Positions 14,588-23,080 of a DNA stretch of 25,866 bases are shown piece by piece; the stretch's first letter is position 1, and every line of letters begins with the position of its first letter. Origin of the DNA: Bacillota bacterium (GTDB lineage: Bacteria; Bacillota; Clostridia; Acetivibrionales; DTU013); NCBI GenBank assembly GCA_023411645.1, contig JAEYON010000061.1, positions 1 to 25,866 of the forward strand. The letters run 5' to 3'. The notes beneath the pieces were generated by a model. It was given only the letters and a program-made list of their open reading frames with translations, had not been told where the DNA came from and did no database searches. A program made the position numbers and the translations under genes.

Positions 14588-16966
14588 TTACTGCTTTGTT
14601 TTCTTTGCTCTTTTACCCCTATATAAGGCCAGATTGATTGTTGTCAGGATAACTGAAATAGGATTCAGAGCCAGTTGCATTGGTCTGATACCAAGCTGCT
14701 CGGGACTGTCGTCGATCAGATAGGTCCATGTGGAGGATGGAGCTCTGAGACCTTCCTTTTCCATATCGATTCCGTTTGGTGTGATCTGTGCCCTCGACAG
14801 TACGGCAACCGTTTCCTCTTCTATCGTTCTAAGTAATTTTTCATAGCCTTCTATTGCGGTTTTGTTAAATTCGCTGATTGGAATTTTACCTGCAATGTTT
14901 ACTAAATGGATACTCTCCCGTGTGTAGGACAGAAAGTCCAGATATTCAGTCCAGCAGGAGCCGATAAAGTGAAGCAAACATTGCCATTCAGCTTTTAGCA
15001 GGGCTGTTTTGCCTACGATTGGAAGCAGCGTCCCGAATCTCTCCGGCAGTCTGCTTGCGAAAAGTCCCGGCAGCTTACCAAAAAGCACTTCGCGTCGCCA
15101 GTTGAAGATCATTTGTCGCTGCCTTTCCATCAGCACATTATATTTATGCAATGTCTGGCGAATCTTAAAATTCTGTCCTTCAATAATTCTTTGCGCACGT
15201 GAGGTTTCTCTGCGGATCACCTTGATATCCAGAGGGTCAGGCTGGTTAGCGGGATAAAGATTCTCCGGTATCAGTTCCTTCAGACGGTATTGCTTCATCA
15301 GGTCATCCTCCAGACTGATGAAAAAACGTGTGGAGCCGGGATCACCCTGACGGGCTGCTCTTCCGCGGAGCTGGTCGTCAATCCGTCGGCTTTCATGCTT
15401 ATTTGTTCCGATAACATAAAGACCTCCCAGTTCGGCAACACGCTCATGTTCTTCCTCGTCTTCGCCGCCTAGCTTGATATCAGTGCCTCTTCCGGCCATA
15501 TTCGTCGATACCGTCACTGCACCCAGTTTGCCTGCGTTTGCGACAACAGCAGCTTCCTGCTCATCATTTTTTGCATTGAGAACGCTGCAGGGAATATCGG
15601 CTGTTTTTAATCTTTCAGCCAGCTGCTCCGATTCCTGAACGCTTCTGGTTCCGATCAGCACAGGACGGCCGGTTTTGTGCACCGATGTTATTTCATTGAC
15701 CAGCGCTTCCATTTTTGCCTCAAAATGTGTGAATATGACATCGGGATGATCAATACGGATACACGGCTTATTTGTTGGGATTACCGCTATACTCAAGCCA
15801 TAAAACTCCAGCAACTCCTCTGAAGAGGATCTAGCCGTACCGGTCATGCCGGCAATCCTCGAATATTGACGGATAAAATTCTGCAGTGTGACTGAAGCAA
15901 TAATTTGTCCCTTTGTGCCGGTATAGAGCCCTTCTTTTGCCTCAAGGGCCTCCTGAAGTCCGTGAGGCCATTGCCTGCTGTCGGCTATACGTCCGGTGAA
16001 CTCATCCACAAGCTCTACTTTATCGTTTCGTACAATATAGTCAATATCCTTTTTCAACAACGCTCTTGCATGCAGCGCATTACCGACGTCGACCAGCAGA
16101 TGTAGATTCTTCTCGGCGTACAGGTTTCTGCATTCAAAGATTTTTTCAATAACACTGACTCCTTTTTCTGTAAGAAACACATTTCTTTCGTATTCATCAA
16201 GACAATAATCTTCTTCGGGTTTTAGAGAGGCGACTACCCCGGCCATACGCACCGGATCGATGCTATGTCTGTCCTCTGTTTTCCCGGCTATGACCAATGG
16301 AATACGGGCCTCATCAATAAGTATGGAGTCCGCTTCGTCGATCACTGCATAATGGAACGGCCGCTGGACAAGTTCATTTGGCGTTTGCGCCAGAAAACTC
16401 CTAAGGTAGTCAAAGCCGGCCTCTTTTGCAGTAAGATAAGTAATATCGGCCGCATAAGCCATCTTTCGTTGTGCCTTGCTCATTCCTTCCTGTACATAAT
16501 CCACGCGGACGCCTAGAAAATCGTATAGAGGCTTCATCCATCCGGCATCTCTTTTTGCAAGATAATCATTGAAGGTCAGCACATGTACGCCCTTGCCGTA
16601 TAATGCATTCAGGTACACAGGAGCGGTAGCTGCCAGCGTTTTTCCTTCCCCGGTTTGCATTTCTGCCAGCGCACCGTAATGCATCGCAATACCGGCCAGC
16701 ATCTGCACATCAAACGGCCGCATTCCCAATGTTCTTGCGGCAGCTTCCCTGACCAGGGCAAAAGCCTGAGCCAGCAGATTGTCAGCAGGGACGCCATTGT
16801 TCGCCTTGAGCTTCAGATCCTCCGATAGTTTTTTCAAAGCGGTATCAGTCAGGTCTGTCAGGCAGATTCCGTTTATTTCCTCCAAAAGCTTTTTGGCAGG
16901 AGTAAGGTCAAGCTCTGTTGATTTAAATTCATCGAGCTTTTTAAATAAATTATATTTATTTTTCAT
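14588..16966 (-). CDS. SecA paralogue (accessory SecA2-type preprotein translocase ATPase)
   Basis: The 792-aa ATPase is a SecA homologue. It has LGMRPFDVQMLAGIAMHYG, Walker A MQTGEGKT (103-110), TFNDYLAKRD and the DEAD motif VIDEADSILIDEAR (208-221). The preprotein cross-linking domain occupies about 222-365, followed by RIAGMTGTA, the second motor domain with VSTNMAGRGTDIKLGG and the RGRAARQGDPGSTRFFISLEDD motif. It is shorter than housekeeping SecA (about 840-900 aa), and the usual C-terminal CxCxxxxxC(H/C) zinc motif is absent; instead the chain ends with a hydrophobic stretch (NPISVILTTINLALY) and a basic tail (RGKRAKKTKQ). That points to an accessory SecA. No SecY2 or Asp proteins are nearby. 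AGGAGG precedes the ATG. It follows a 115-aa membrane protein gene after 20 bp. Confidence 0.88.
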   Translation of the reverse strand: MKNKYNLFKKLDEFKSTELDLTPAKKLLEEINGICLTDLTDTALKKLSEDLKLKANNGVPADNLLAQAFALVREAAARTLGMRPFDVQMLAGIAMHYGALAEMQTGEGKTLAATAPVYLNALYGKGVHVLTFNDYLAKRDAGWMKPLYDFLGVRVDYVQEGMSKAQRKMAYAADITYLTAKEAGFDYLRSFLAQTPNELVQRPFHYAVIDEADSILIDEARIPLVIAGKTEDRHSIDPVRMAGVVASLKPEEDYCLDEYERNVFLTEKGVSVIEKIFECRNLYAEKNLHLLVDVGNALHARALLKKDIDYIVRNDKVELVDEFTGRIADSRQWPHGLQEALEAKEGLYTGTKGQIIASVTLQNFIRQYSRIAGMTGTARSSSEELLEFYGLSIAVIPTNKPCIRIDHPDVIFTHFEAKMEALVNEITSVHKTGRPVLIGTRSVQESEQLAERLKTADIPCSVLNAKNDEQEAAVVANAGKLGAVTVSTNMAGRGTDIKLGGEDEEEHERVAELGGLYVIGTNKHESRRIDDQLRGRAARQGDPGSTRFFISLEDDLMKQYRLKELIPENLYPANQPDPLDIKVIRRETSRAQRIIEGQNFKIRQTLHKYNVLMERQRQMIFNWRREVLFGKLPGLFASRLPERFGTLLPIVGKTALLKAEWQCLLHFIGSCWTEYLDFLSYTRESIHLVNIAGKIPISEFNKTAIEGYEKLLRTIEEETVAVLSRAQITPNGIDMEKEGLRAPSSTWTYLIDDSPEQLGIRPMQLALNPISVILTTINLALYRGKRAKKTKQ

Positions 16967-16986
16967 ATTTAGCCTCCTGAAAGTTT

Positions 16987-17334
16987 TTAATCAATACTTA
17001 ACAAAGAGGCGGAAGAATGAAGTTTAAGACGATGGAATGTGATCAGCAGTAAAATGCTAATTAAGAATAATATGTCAAGCGAGAGAATCCACTGTGTAGC
17101 GATTTGAGCAAATGCTCCAGAAATGATTCCTGCTGCGATGGCTGCGGTAAATGAAAACATGAAAAATGCAACTTGAGCGGGTGAGTTTGCAATAAACCAG
17201 CCGGAGTCATTGAGCAGTCTGCCAAGAGAGTGCCCTGAGGTTTTCATTTCTGCCGCTATCCTTAAAATGGCGGCGATCACTGCCAGGATCGGCAGGAATA
17301 TAACAAATAATTGCAGCATATAACCAACTTTCAC
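16987..17334 (-). CDS. Membrane protein of unknown function in the SecA-paralogue operon (115 aa)
   Basis: The protein has three hydrophobic segments, at about 6-26 (MLQLFVIFLPILAVIAAILRI), 53-76 (AQVAFFMFSFTAAIAAGIISGAFA) and 81-99 (ILSLDILFLISILLLITF). A polar loop at 28-52 contains SGHSLGRLLNDSGW. I recognise no family. It is the first gene of a unit with its own promoter and ends 20 bp before the SecA paralogue. The start is uncertain: GTG at 17334 gives 115 aa and ATG at 17319 gives 110 aa, and neither has a convincing ribosome binding site, so weak or leader-poor translation is likely. Inference: a membrane partner or regulator of the accessory SecA. Confidence 0.7.
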   Translation of the reverse strand: MKVGYMLQLFVIFLPILAVIAAILRIAAEMKTSGHSLGRLLNDSGWFIANSPAQVAFFMFSFTAAIAAGIISGAFAQIATQWILSLDILFLISILLLITFHRLKLHSSASLLSID

Positions 17335-17358
17335 TAACGAACGATTGCTTTGTATAAA

Positions 17359-17387
17359 ATCATAGCACTAAGGATACACAAATGCAA
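17359..17387 (-). promoter_or_regulatory. Candidate sigma-A promoter of the SecA-paralogue operon
   Basis: On the minus strand, TTGCAT (17387-17382) and TATGAT (17364-17359) are exactly 17 bp apart. The transcription start would fall near 17352, about 18 bases before the GTG start of the first gene, explaining the lack of room for a ribosome binding site there. Confidence 0.55.
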
Positions 17388-17391
17388 TATA

Positions 17392-18117
17392 TTAGGAAAT
17401 CAGCGTAACTAAATAGTATACGACAGGTAGGAAAATTGCAGGCAGCAGATTTCCTACCTTAATCTTTTTTATGTCCAGCATACTCAGGCCTATTGCGAAT
17501 ATTAGGACACTTCCGACCAGTGACATCTGAGTGGCAACTGCGTCAGTCAGCCAGGGTTTTATAAAGCCTGCCGCAAAAGTAATTGTACCCTGGTAAAGAA
17601 TAACCGGAAGAGCTGAAAATGGCACCCCGTAACCCATTGTAGCGGCGAATACCACTGCACTTACCCCGTCCAGTATTGCCTTGGCGAAAAGAGTTTTCGG
17701 GTTTCCTGCCAGACCGTCCTCCAGTGAGCCCACAATTGCCATTGCTCCAACACAATAAACGAGACTTGCGGTTACAAAGCCTTCAGCGAAATTGCCCCCA
17801 TTGCTGAAAAATTTGTTTTGAAACCAATTGCCCAGATGTTCAAGCCTAGCTTCAATATTGATTAATTCGCCTATGATACCGCCGATCACCAGGCTGAAAA
17901 TCATTGTCATAATATACTGGCTGTTCAGCCTGCCATTGTCAATTACAGTGAAGATACCCTGCAGGACGCCGGAAATACCTATAAAAAGCACTGACAAGCC
18001 TAGTGCCTGCATAACAGTGCTTTTGAATCTCTCCGGAAGACCTTTCTTCACAAAAATCCCTGCCAATCCTCCTGCAATGATTGCACCTGCATTAACTATT
18101 GTACCAATTCCGATCAT
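17392..18117 (-). CDS. DUF554 family membrane protein
   Basis: The 241-aa protein is strongly hydrophobic with about seven membrane segments. It starts with the family hallmark MIGIGTIVNAGAIIAGGLAG and contains LGLSVLFIGISGVLQG, FSLVIGGIIGELINIEARLE, GFVTASLVYCVGAMAIVGSLEDG and KAILDGVSAVVFAATMGYGV. All are typical of DUF554 (YqgA/YdfK-like) proteins, which are widespread, of normal length here, and without a known function. GGAGG lies seven bases before the ATG. It is divergent from the PutP-type symporter gene and in line with the SecA unit, but that unit has its own promoter. The end of this gene sits just five bases before that promoter's -35. Confidence 0.9.
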   Translation of the reverse strand: MIGIGTIVNAGAIIAGGLAGIFVKKGLPERFKSTVMQALGLSVLFIGISGVLQGIFTVIDNGRLNSQYIMTMIFSLVIGGIIGELINIEARLEHLGNWFQNKFFSNGGNFAEGFVTASLVYCVGAMAIVGSLEDGLAGNPKTLFAKAILDGVSAVVFAATMGYGVPFSALPVILYQGTITFAAGFIKPWLTDAVATQMSLVGSVLIFAIGLSMLDIKKIKVGNLLPAIFLPVVYYLVTLIS

Positions 18118-18263
18118 AATCCAGCCTCCGTGTGTGATAAAACGGCTTTATCCAATAAGCGCAATATGTTTGTAGAAATCATAACACCGAGATAATGTAA
18201 ATGCAAACGCAAATGCAATAAAACGAGAAAATATACATTTTTCTTTATAATTTTCACAGCTTC

Positions 18264-18272
18264 TGATATAAT
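18264..18272 (+). promoter_or_regulatory. Extended -10 promoter element of the symporter gene
   Basis: TGATATAAT (18264-18272) is an extended -10 with a consensus TATAAT. The -35 region is only weakly matched (TTTATA, 17 bp upstream). It lies about 30 bases before the start codon. Confidence 0.45.
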
Positions 18273-18302
18273 GTCTGAAAAACGGGCAAAGGAGTTATGT
18301 GT

Positions 18303-19862
18303 ATGAGTGGGGATTCAATACAGATACTGATAGCGATGAGCTTATATCTTGTCGCAGTTATTGCAATCGGCTTTTTTTACAAAGAACGTGCCAATGAAAG
18401 TTCTGATAATTATTTTATCGGAGGCAGATCATTGGGGCCATGGGTTGCCGCTATGAGTGCGGAAGCCTCGGATATGAGCGGCTGGCTCCTGATGGGGCTT
18501 CCAGGCGTTGCCTATTGGTGTGGGTTAAGCGATGCGGTCTGGACCGCGATAGGGCTCGCGGTCGGTACATATATAAATTGGTTGGTGGTGGCAAAAAGGC
18601 TTCGCAGGTATTCTACGGTTACAAAATCGATAACCATTCCTGAATTTTTCAGCAACAGATTTAAGGAAAACAAGAAGGTTATTTTGATGATATCTGCTGT
18701 TTTCATTCTTGTATTCTTTGCGGTTTATGCCGCCAGCTGCTTTGTTACCTTTGGCAAGCTCTTTAGCACCTTGTTCGATCTGAAATACCAGTATGTGATG
18801 ATTCTTGGAGCTATCATTGTTATTCTGTACACATTTTTAGGGGGCTTCCTTGCAGAAAGCGTCTCAGATTTTCTACAGGGTATTATAATGATTGTTGCGC
18901 TTTGTACAGTTTTGATTGTCGGCGTTGTTGCTGCAGGCGGGATCCCGGCTATTCTTGAGAACATTAAGGCGATTCCCGGCTTCTTTGAATTTTTCGGGAT
19001 TGCTCAGCCGCAAGTCGTTGATGGAGTCCAGCAGTTGGATGCCGCGGGTAAACCGTTGTTTGGAGAAGCTGGCAACTACGGGTTTCTGACAATTATATCG
19101 ACGCTTTCCTGGGGTCTTGGCTATTTTGGAATGCCTCAGGTTTTGTTAAGGTTTATGGCAATCAACAAAGCCTCCGAGCTTAAAAAATCAAGAAGAATTG
19201 CGACGGTGTGGTGCGTCATTTCATTATTTGCGGCAGTGGCCATCGGTTTAATCGGCAGATCGCTTTATCCTGCGGAGCTGTTGACTCAGAGCGCTTCTGA
19301 AAGCATCTTTATTACCATGTCCACTGGATTGCTGCCTGCGCTGCTTGCCGGTGTAATTATGTCAGGTATTCTAGCTGCGACAATGAGTTCCTCTGATTCT
19401 TACCTGCTGATAGCTTCGTCTGCTTTTGCAAAGGATATCTATAAGGGCATAGTGAAAAAGGATGCGTCAGATAAGCAGATCATGCTCATCACCCGTATTA
19501 CACTGTTGGTTGTGTCCCTGATTGGTGTTATCATCGCGCTGGATGAAAACAGCATAATATTTAAGGTCGTTTCCTTTGCCTGGGCCGGATTTGGCGCCAC
19601 CTTCGGACCGATCATGCTATTCTCTCTCCTGTGGAAAAGAACGAACAGAGCAGGAGCTATTGCGGGCATGCTGACTGGCGGCGGAATGGTTTTCATCTGG
19701 AAGCTTCTGCTAAAACAATTAGGCGGTGTATTTGGAATCTATGAACTGTTTCCGGCCTTTGTACTGTCATGTATCGCAATACTTGTGGTATCGCTGTTGA
19801 CGAAGAAGCCTGGCCAGTCCATCGATGAAGAATTTGAACTGGCAAAGACATTTGAATGTTGA
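18303..19862 (+). CDS. putP: Sodium/proline symporter (PutP-type, SSS family)
   Basis: The 519-aa permease has about 13 membrane segments and the solute:sodium symporter signatures: YFIGGRSLGPWVAAMSAEASDMSGWLLMGLPG near the N-terminus, then WGLGYFGMPQVLLRFMA, SGILAATMSSSDSYLLIASSAFAKDIY and FAWAGFGATFGPIMLFSLLWKRTN. These match PutP (sodium-driven proline uptake) closely, including the Na-site Ala/Ser residues in the sixth and last motifs. Start choice: the second of two in-frame ATGs (18303) is eight bases from AAAGGAG, while the first (18297) is only two bases away. It stands alone between a divergent DUF554 gene and the thrS promoter, whose -35 overlaps its stop codon. Other small-molecule substrates are possible, but proline is the best guess. 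Confidence 0.9.
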   Translation: MSGDSIQILIAMSLYLVAVIAIGFFYKERANESSDNYFIGGRSLGPWVAAMSAEASDMSGWLLMGLPGVAYWCGLSDAVWTAIGLAVGTYINWLVVAKRLRRYSTVTKSITIPEFFSNRFKENKKVILMISAVFILVFFAVYAASCFVTFGKLFSTLFDLKYQYVMILGAIIVILYTFLGGFLAESVSDFLQGIIMIVALCTVLIVGVVAAGGIPAILENIKAIPGFFEFFGIAQPQVVDGVQQLDAAGKPLFGEAGNYGFLTIISTLSWGLGYFGMPQVLLRFMAINKASELKKSRRIATVWCVISLFAAVAIGLIGRSLYPAELLTQSASESIFITMSTGLLPALLAGVIMSGILAATMSSSDSYLLIASSAFAKDIYKGIVKKDASDKQIMLITRITLLVVSLIGVIIALDENSIIFKVVSFAWAGFGATFGPIMLFSLLWKRTNRAGAIAGMLTGGGMVFIWKLLLKQLGGVFGIYELFPAFVLSCIAILVVSLLTKKPGQSIDEEFELAKTFEC

Positions 19863-19886
19863 CAACGGCTGTGATTGGGTTATAAT
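19859..19886 (+). promoter_or_regulatory. Sigma-A promoter of thrS
   Basis: A consensus TTGACA at 19859-19864 and a consensus TATAAT at 19881-19886 are separated by 16 bp. The -35 overlaps the symporter stop codon. Transcription should start near 19893, just before the T-box leader. Confidence 0.75.
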
Positions 19887-19892
19887 AAATTA

Positions 19893-20117
19893 AAATCAAT
19901 ATTTATCGTGCATTGAAGGGAACAGTAAGCCGTCACTTACCTTGAAAGAGAGAGACCGCCCGGGCTGAAAGCGGACTTGAAGGTGGACAGCCGAATACCG
20001 CCCCGGAGCGCGATCGCTGATTGCGTTATCATCATAATGAGACCAAATTAGGGTGGAACCACGTGAGAATGCTCTCGTCCCTTGTATATGTATACAAGCG
20101 ACGAGAGCTTATTTTTT
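19893..20117 (+). promoter_or_regulatory. T-box riboswitch (threonine) with terminator, upstream of thrS
   Basis: This leader fills the 340-bp gap before thrS. The T-box core AGGGTGGAACCACG lies at 20050-20063. Stem I holds AGTAAG near 19926, an AGAGAGA bulge and a CCGC/GCGG distal stem, with the specifier loop GAATACCG in which ACC (19997-19999), a threonine codon followed by a purine, is the likely specifier. The terminator is a GCTCTCGTC/GACGAGAGC stem topped by TTGTATA/TATACAA (20071-20108), then TTATTTTTT (20109-20117). Uncharged tRNA-Thr pairs with the specifier and T-box, favouring the antiterminator so that thrS is made when threonyl-tRNA is low. Confidence 0.93.
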
Positions 20118-20202
20118 CCGGCGTTCAGAAGCCCGAAAAGAGGTCGTAAGCTTTGGCCGACAGTAAACATGAAATGTTTAGCAAAAAAGGAGGATATATA
20201 AT

Positions 20203-22110
20203 ATGATTAAGATTACTTTAAAGGATGGAAGCGTAAAGGAGTATAATGAAGGAACAACAGTAATGCAGGTAGCGGAAAGTATCAGCGCCGGACTTGCCAG
20301 GGTGGCGCTTGCTGCGGAGATCGACGGTGAGGTCATGGATTTATCAACGGTTCTTGAAAAGGACAGCAGCCTAAATTTGTTGACTTTTGACACTGAGGGT
20401 GGCCGTCACGCGTTCAGACATACGGCATCCCATGTGATGGCTCAGGCAGTGAAGAGGCTTTTCCCAAAGGCTAAGCTGGCTATTGGTCCGGCAATTGAGA
20501 ACGGCTTTTATTATGATTTTGAGATGGATAGACCGTTTACACCCGAGGACCTTGAAAAAATTGAGGCTGAGATGGGTAAGATCGTTAAAGAGGATCATTC
20601 GCTGGAACGATTCACCATGCCTCGCGAAGAAGCAATCAAATACATGCAGGATATGAATGAGCCCTACAAAGCTGAGTTGATTAGGGATCTACCGGAGGAT
20701 GCGATCATATCGTTCTATAAGCAGGGCGAATTTACAGATCTGTGTGCAGGTCCTCACGTCCCTTCGACAGGGAAGGTTAAAGCATACAAGCTAACTTCTA
20801 TTGCCGGGGCTTATTGGCGTGGCAATGAAAAGAATAAAATGCTGCAGAGGATTTATGGCACTGCATTTGCGAAAAAGAGCGATCTGGACGAGTATCTTTT
20901 TAGGATCGAAGAAGCTAAAAAGCGCGACCACAGAAAGCTTGGCAGAGAGCTTGACCTTTTTGACATTCTTGAAGAGGGCCCCGGGTTCCCGTTCTTCATG
21001 CCAAAGGGAATGGTTCTGCGAAACGAGCTTGAAAACTACTGGAGAGAAGAGCACAGGGCGCGCGGGTATCAGGAAATCAAAACACCGATTATATTGAACA
21101 AGGACCTATGGCTGCGTTCAGGCCACTGGGATCATTATAAGGATAATATGTATACTGTTGATATAGACGAATCGGAGTTTTCAATCAAACCGATGAACTG
21201 TCCGGGGGGTATGCTTGTATTTAAACGCAGGCTGCATTCCTACAGAGATCTGCCCCAGAGAATGGGTGAACTGGGGCTGGTTCACCGGCATGAGCTTTCC
21301 GGCGCACTGCATGGATTGATGAGGGTCCGTTGTTTCACACAGGATGACGCACATATCTTCATGACACCTGAACAGATTCAGGATGAGGTTCTCGGCGTTA
21401 TTAACCTGATCGACGATTTTTATAAGGTTTTTGGCTTTAAATATCATGTTGAGCTTTCCACACGACCGGAAAATTCAATGGGAAGCGATGAACAGTGGGA
21501 AATGGCTACAACGGCACTCAGGGGAGCGTTGGACTTTAAGGGAATTAACTATAGGGTAAACGAGGGTGACGGCGCATTCTATGGGCCGAAGATCGATTTC
21601 CATCTGGAGGATTCCATAGGACGTACATGGCAGTGCGGCACCATACAGTTGGATATGCAGATGCCTGAGAGATTTGATCTGAATTATATCGGAGCGGATG
21701 GTGAAAAGCACAGGCCTGTCATGATACACAGGGTTGTGTTCGGCAGCATCGAACGCTTTATTGCGATTCTGACGGAGCACTTTGCAGGAGCCTTCCCGGC
21801 GTGGATTTCTCCTGTACAGGTAAAAATCCTAGGAATCGTGGAAAAGCATAATCCATATGTGCTCGAAGTTCAGAAAAAGCTTGAGCAGATGGGTATCAGG
21901 ACAGAGGTAGATGTTCGGAATGAAAAAATTGGTTTTAAGATTAGGGAAGCGCAGCTGGAAAAGATTCCGTATATGTTGGTCGTGGGTGACAAAGAGATGG
22001 AAAAAGGTGAGGTAGCTGTCAGATCACGCAAGGAAGGCGACCTGGGAGCGATGGCGCTTGAAGCATTCATTGATAAGATCACCGAAGAGATCAAAACAAA
22101 GGCAATGTGA
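20203..22110 (+). CDS. thrS: Threonyl-tRNA synthetase
   Basis: The 635-aa class II synthetase has the full layout. An N-terminal TGS domain (1-61) is followed by the editing domain with HTASHVMAQA (His73, His77) and LCAGPHVPSTG. The catalytic core has the zinc cysteine in MNCPGGM (Cys333), motif 2 region LVHRHELSGALHGLMRVRCFTQDDAH and a late MIHRVVFGSIERFIAIL histidine. The anticodon-binding domain (from about 535, PVQVKILGIVEKHNPYV) ends the chain. The length is typical. An AAAGGAGG ribosome binding site precedes the ATG. A threonine T-box controls it, which agrees with the product. The gene is followed after 72 bp by thyA. Confidence 0.98.
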   Translation: MIKITLKDGSVKEYNEGTTVMQVAESISAGLARVALAAEIDGEVMDLSTVLEKDSSLNLLTFDTEGGRHAFRHTASHVMAQAVKRLFPKAKLAIGPAIENGFYYDFEMDRPFTPEDLEKIEAEMGKIVKEDHSLERFTMPREEAIKYMQDMNEPYKAELIRDLPEDAIISFYKQGEFTDLCAGPHVPSTGKVKAYKLTSIAGAYWRGNEKNKMLQRIYGTAFAKKSDLDEYLFRIEEAKKRDHRKLGRELDLFDILEEGPGFPFFMPKGMVLRNELENYWREEHRARGYQEIKTPIILNKDLWLRSGHWDHYKDNMYTVDIDESEFSIKPMNCPGGMLVFKRRLHSYRDLPQRMGELGLVHRHELSGALHGLMRVRCFTQDDAHIFMTPEQIQDEVLGVINLIDDFYKVFGFKYHVELSTRPENSMGSDEQWEMATTALRGALDFKGINYRVNEGDGAFYGPKIDFHLEDSIGRTWQCGTIQLDMQMPERFDLNYIGADGEKHRPVMIHRVVFGSIERFIAILTEHFAGAFPAWISPVQVKILGIVEKHNPYVLEVQKKLEQMGIRTEVDVRNEKIGFKIREAQLEKIPYMLVVGDKEMEKGEVAVRSRKEGDLGAMALEAFIDKITEEIKTKAM

Positions 22111-22182
22111 GGCATGGAGCCTTGAAACGGAGACTAAAAGCAAGAGATGGTTTTCGATTTTCTGGCAAACGGAGGTTGAGTG

Positions 22183-23013
22183 ATGAGCAAAGCGGATTAT
22201 ATTTTCAAAGAGATGTGCCGGGATATCATTGACCATGGGTATTCTTCAGTAGGTGAGAGGGTTAGGGCCGTCTGGGAAGATGGCACGCCTGCACACACCG
22301 TTAAGAAATTCTGCGTTGTCAACAGGTACGATCTCACGGAGGAATTTCCCATTCTGACCCTGCGAGGGACCAATCTTAAGGGCGCTGTTGACGAGCTTCT
22401 ATGGATATGGCAGAAGAAGTCAAACAACATTAATGACCTTAACAGCCATATCTGGGACAGCTGGGCGGATGAAACAGGCTCCATCGGCAAGGCCTACGGA
22501 TACCAGCTGCAGGTGAAGCACAAGTATGCCGAGGGAGAATTCGACCAGGTGGACAGAGTACTTTACGATTTGAAGCATAACCCCTATAGTAGGCGCATTA
22601 TGACCAACCTGTACGTTCATGCTGATTTGCATGAAATGAACCTGTATCCCTGCGCGTACAGTATGACATTCAATGTGACAGGCAACAGGCTCAACGGTAT
22701 TTTAAACCAGCGTTCACAGGATGTGCTTGTTGCAAATAACTGGAATGTGTGCCAATATGCGGTTCTGATTCATATGCTTGCACAGGTCAGCGGACTTACG
22801 CCAGGCGAGTTTGTACATGTGATTGCCGATGCGCATATCTATGACAGACACATCCCATTGGTTGAGGAACTGATCAGCCGTACTCCTTACCCGGCTCCGA
22901 AGCTTTTGATCAACCCGGACGTGAAGGATTTCTACGATTTTAAAGTAGATGACTTTACTTTGGAAAACTATCAGCGCGGACCGCAGATAAAGAACATACC
23001 CGTGGCGGTGTAA
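22183..23013 (+). CDS. thyA: Thymidylate synthase (ThyA)
   Basis: The 276-aa enzyme methylates dUMP to dTMP using methylene-tetrahydrofolate. The nucleophile is Cys157 in LYPCAYSM, and the phosphate-binding and folate motifs are SRRIM, RSQDVLVANNWNVCQY and HIYDRHIPLVEEL. The IWQKKSNNINDLN...HIWDSWADETGSIGKAYGYQL stretch is like the Bacillus ThyA/phage phi3T subgroup rather than the E. coli type. The start is ATG 22183, seven bases after GGAGG; a GTG one codon earlier is too close. It forms a unit with folA 67 bp downstream, the enzyme that regenerates tetrahydrofolate from the dihydrofolate made here. The gene starts 72 bp after thrS and may be read from the thrS promoter. Confidence 0.96.
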   Translation: MSKADYIFKEMCRDIIDHGYSSVGERVRAVWEDGTPAHTVKKFCVVNRYDLTEEFPILTLRGTNLKGAVDELLWIWQKKSNNINDLNSHIWDSWADETGSIGKAYGYQLQVKHKYAEGEFDQVDRVLYDLKHNPYSRRIMTNLYVHADLHEMNLYPCAYSMTFNVTGNRLNGILNQRSQDVLVANNWNVCQYAVLIHMLAQVSGLTPGEFVHVIADAHIYDRHIPLVEELISRTPYPAPKLLINPDVKDFYDFKVDDFTLENYQRGPQIKNIPVAV

Positions 23014-23023
23014 GTGGTGCGGC

Positions 23024-23057
23024 GACACTCCTGCAGATACCATATCCGAGGAGTGTC
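23024..23057 (+). other. Stem-loop in the thyA-folA gap
   Basis: GACACTCCT (23024-23032) and AGGAGTGTC (23049-23057) form a perfect 9-bp stem around a 16-base loop that itself contains a GATA/TATC mini-stem. No T-run follows and the folA ribosome binding site is about 14 bases downstream. It may tune folA translation or mark an RNA-processing site. Confidence 0.5.
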
Positions 23058-23080
23058 CCACGAAAAGAAGGCGGTGTGAT

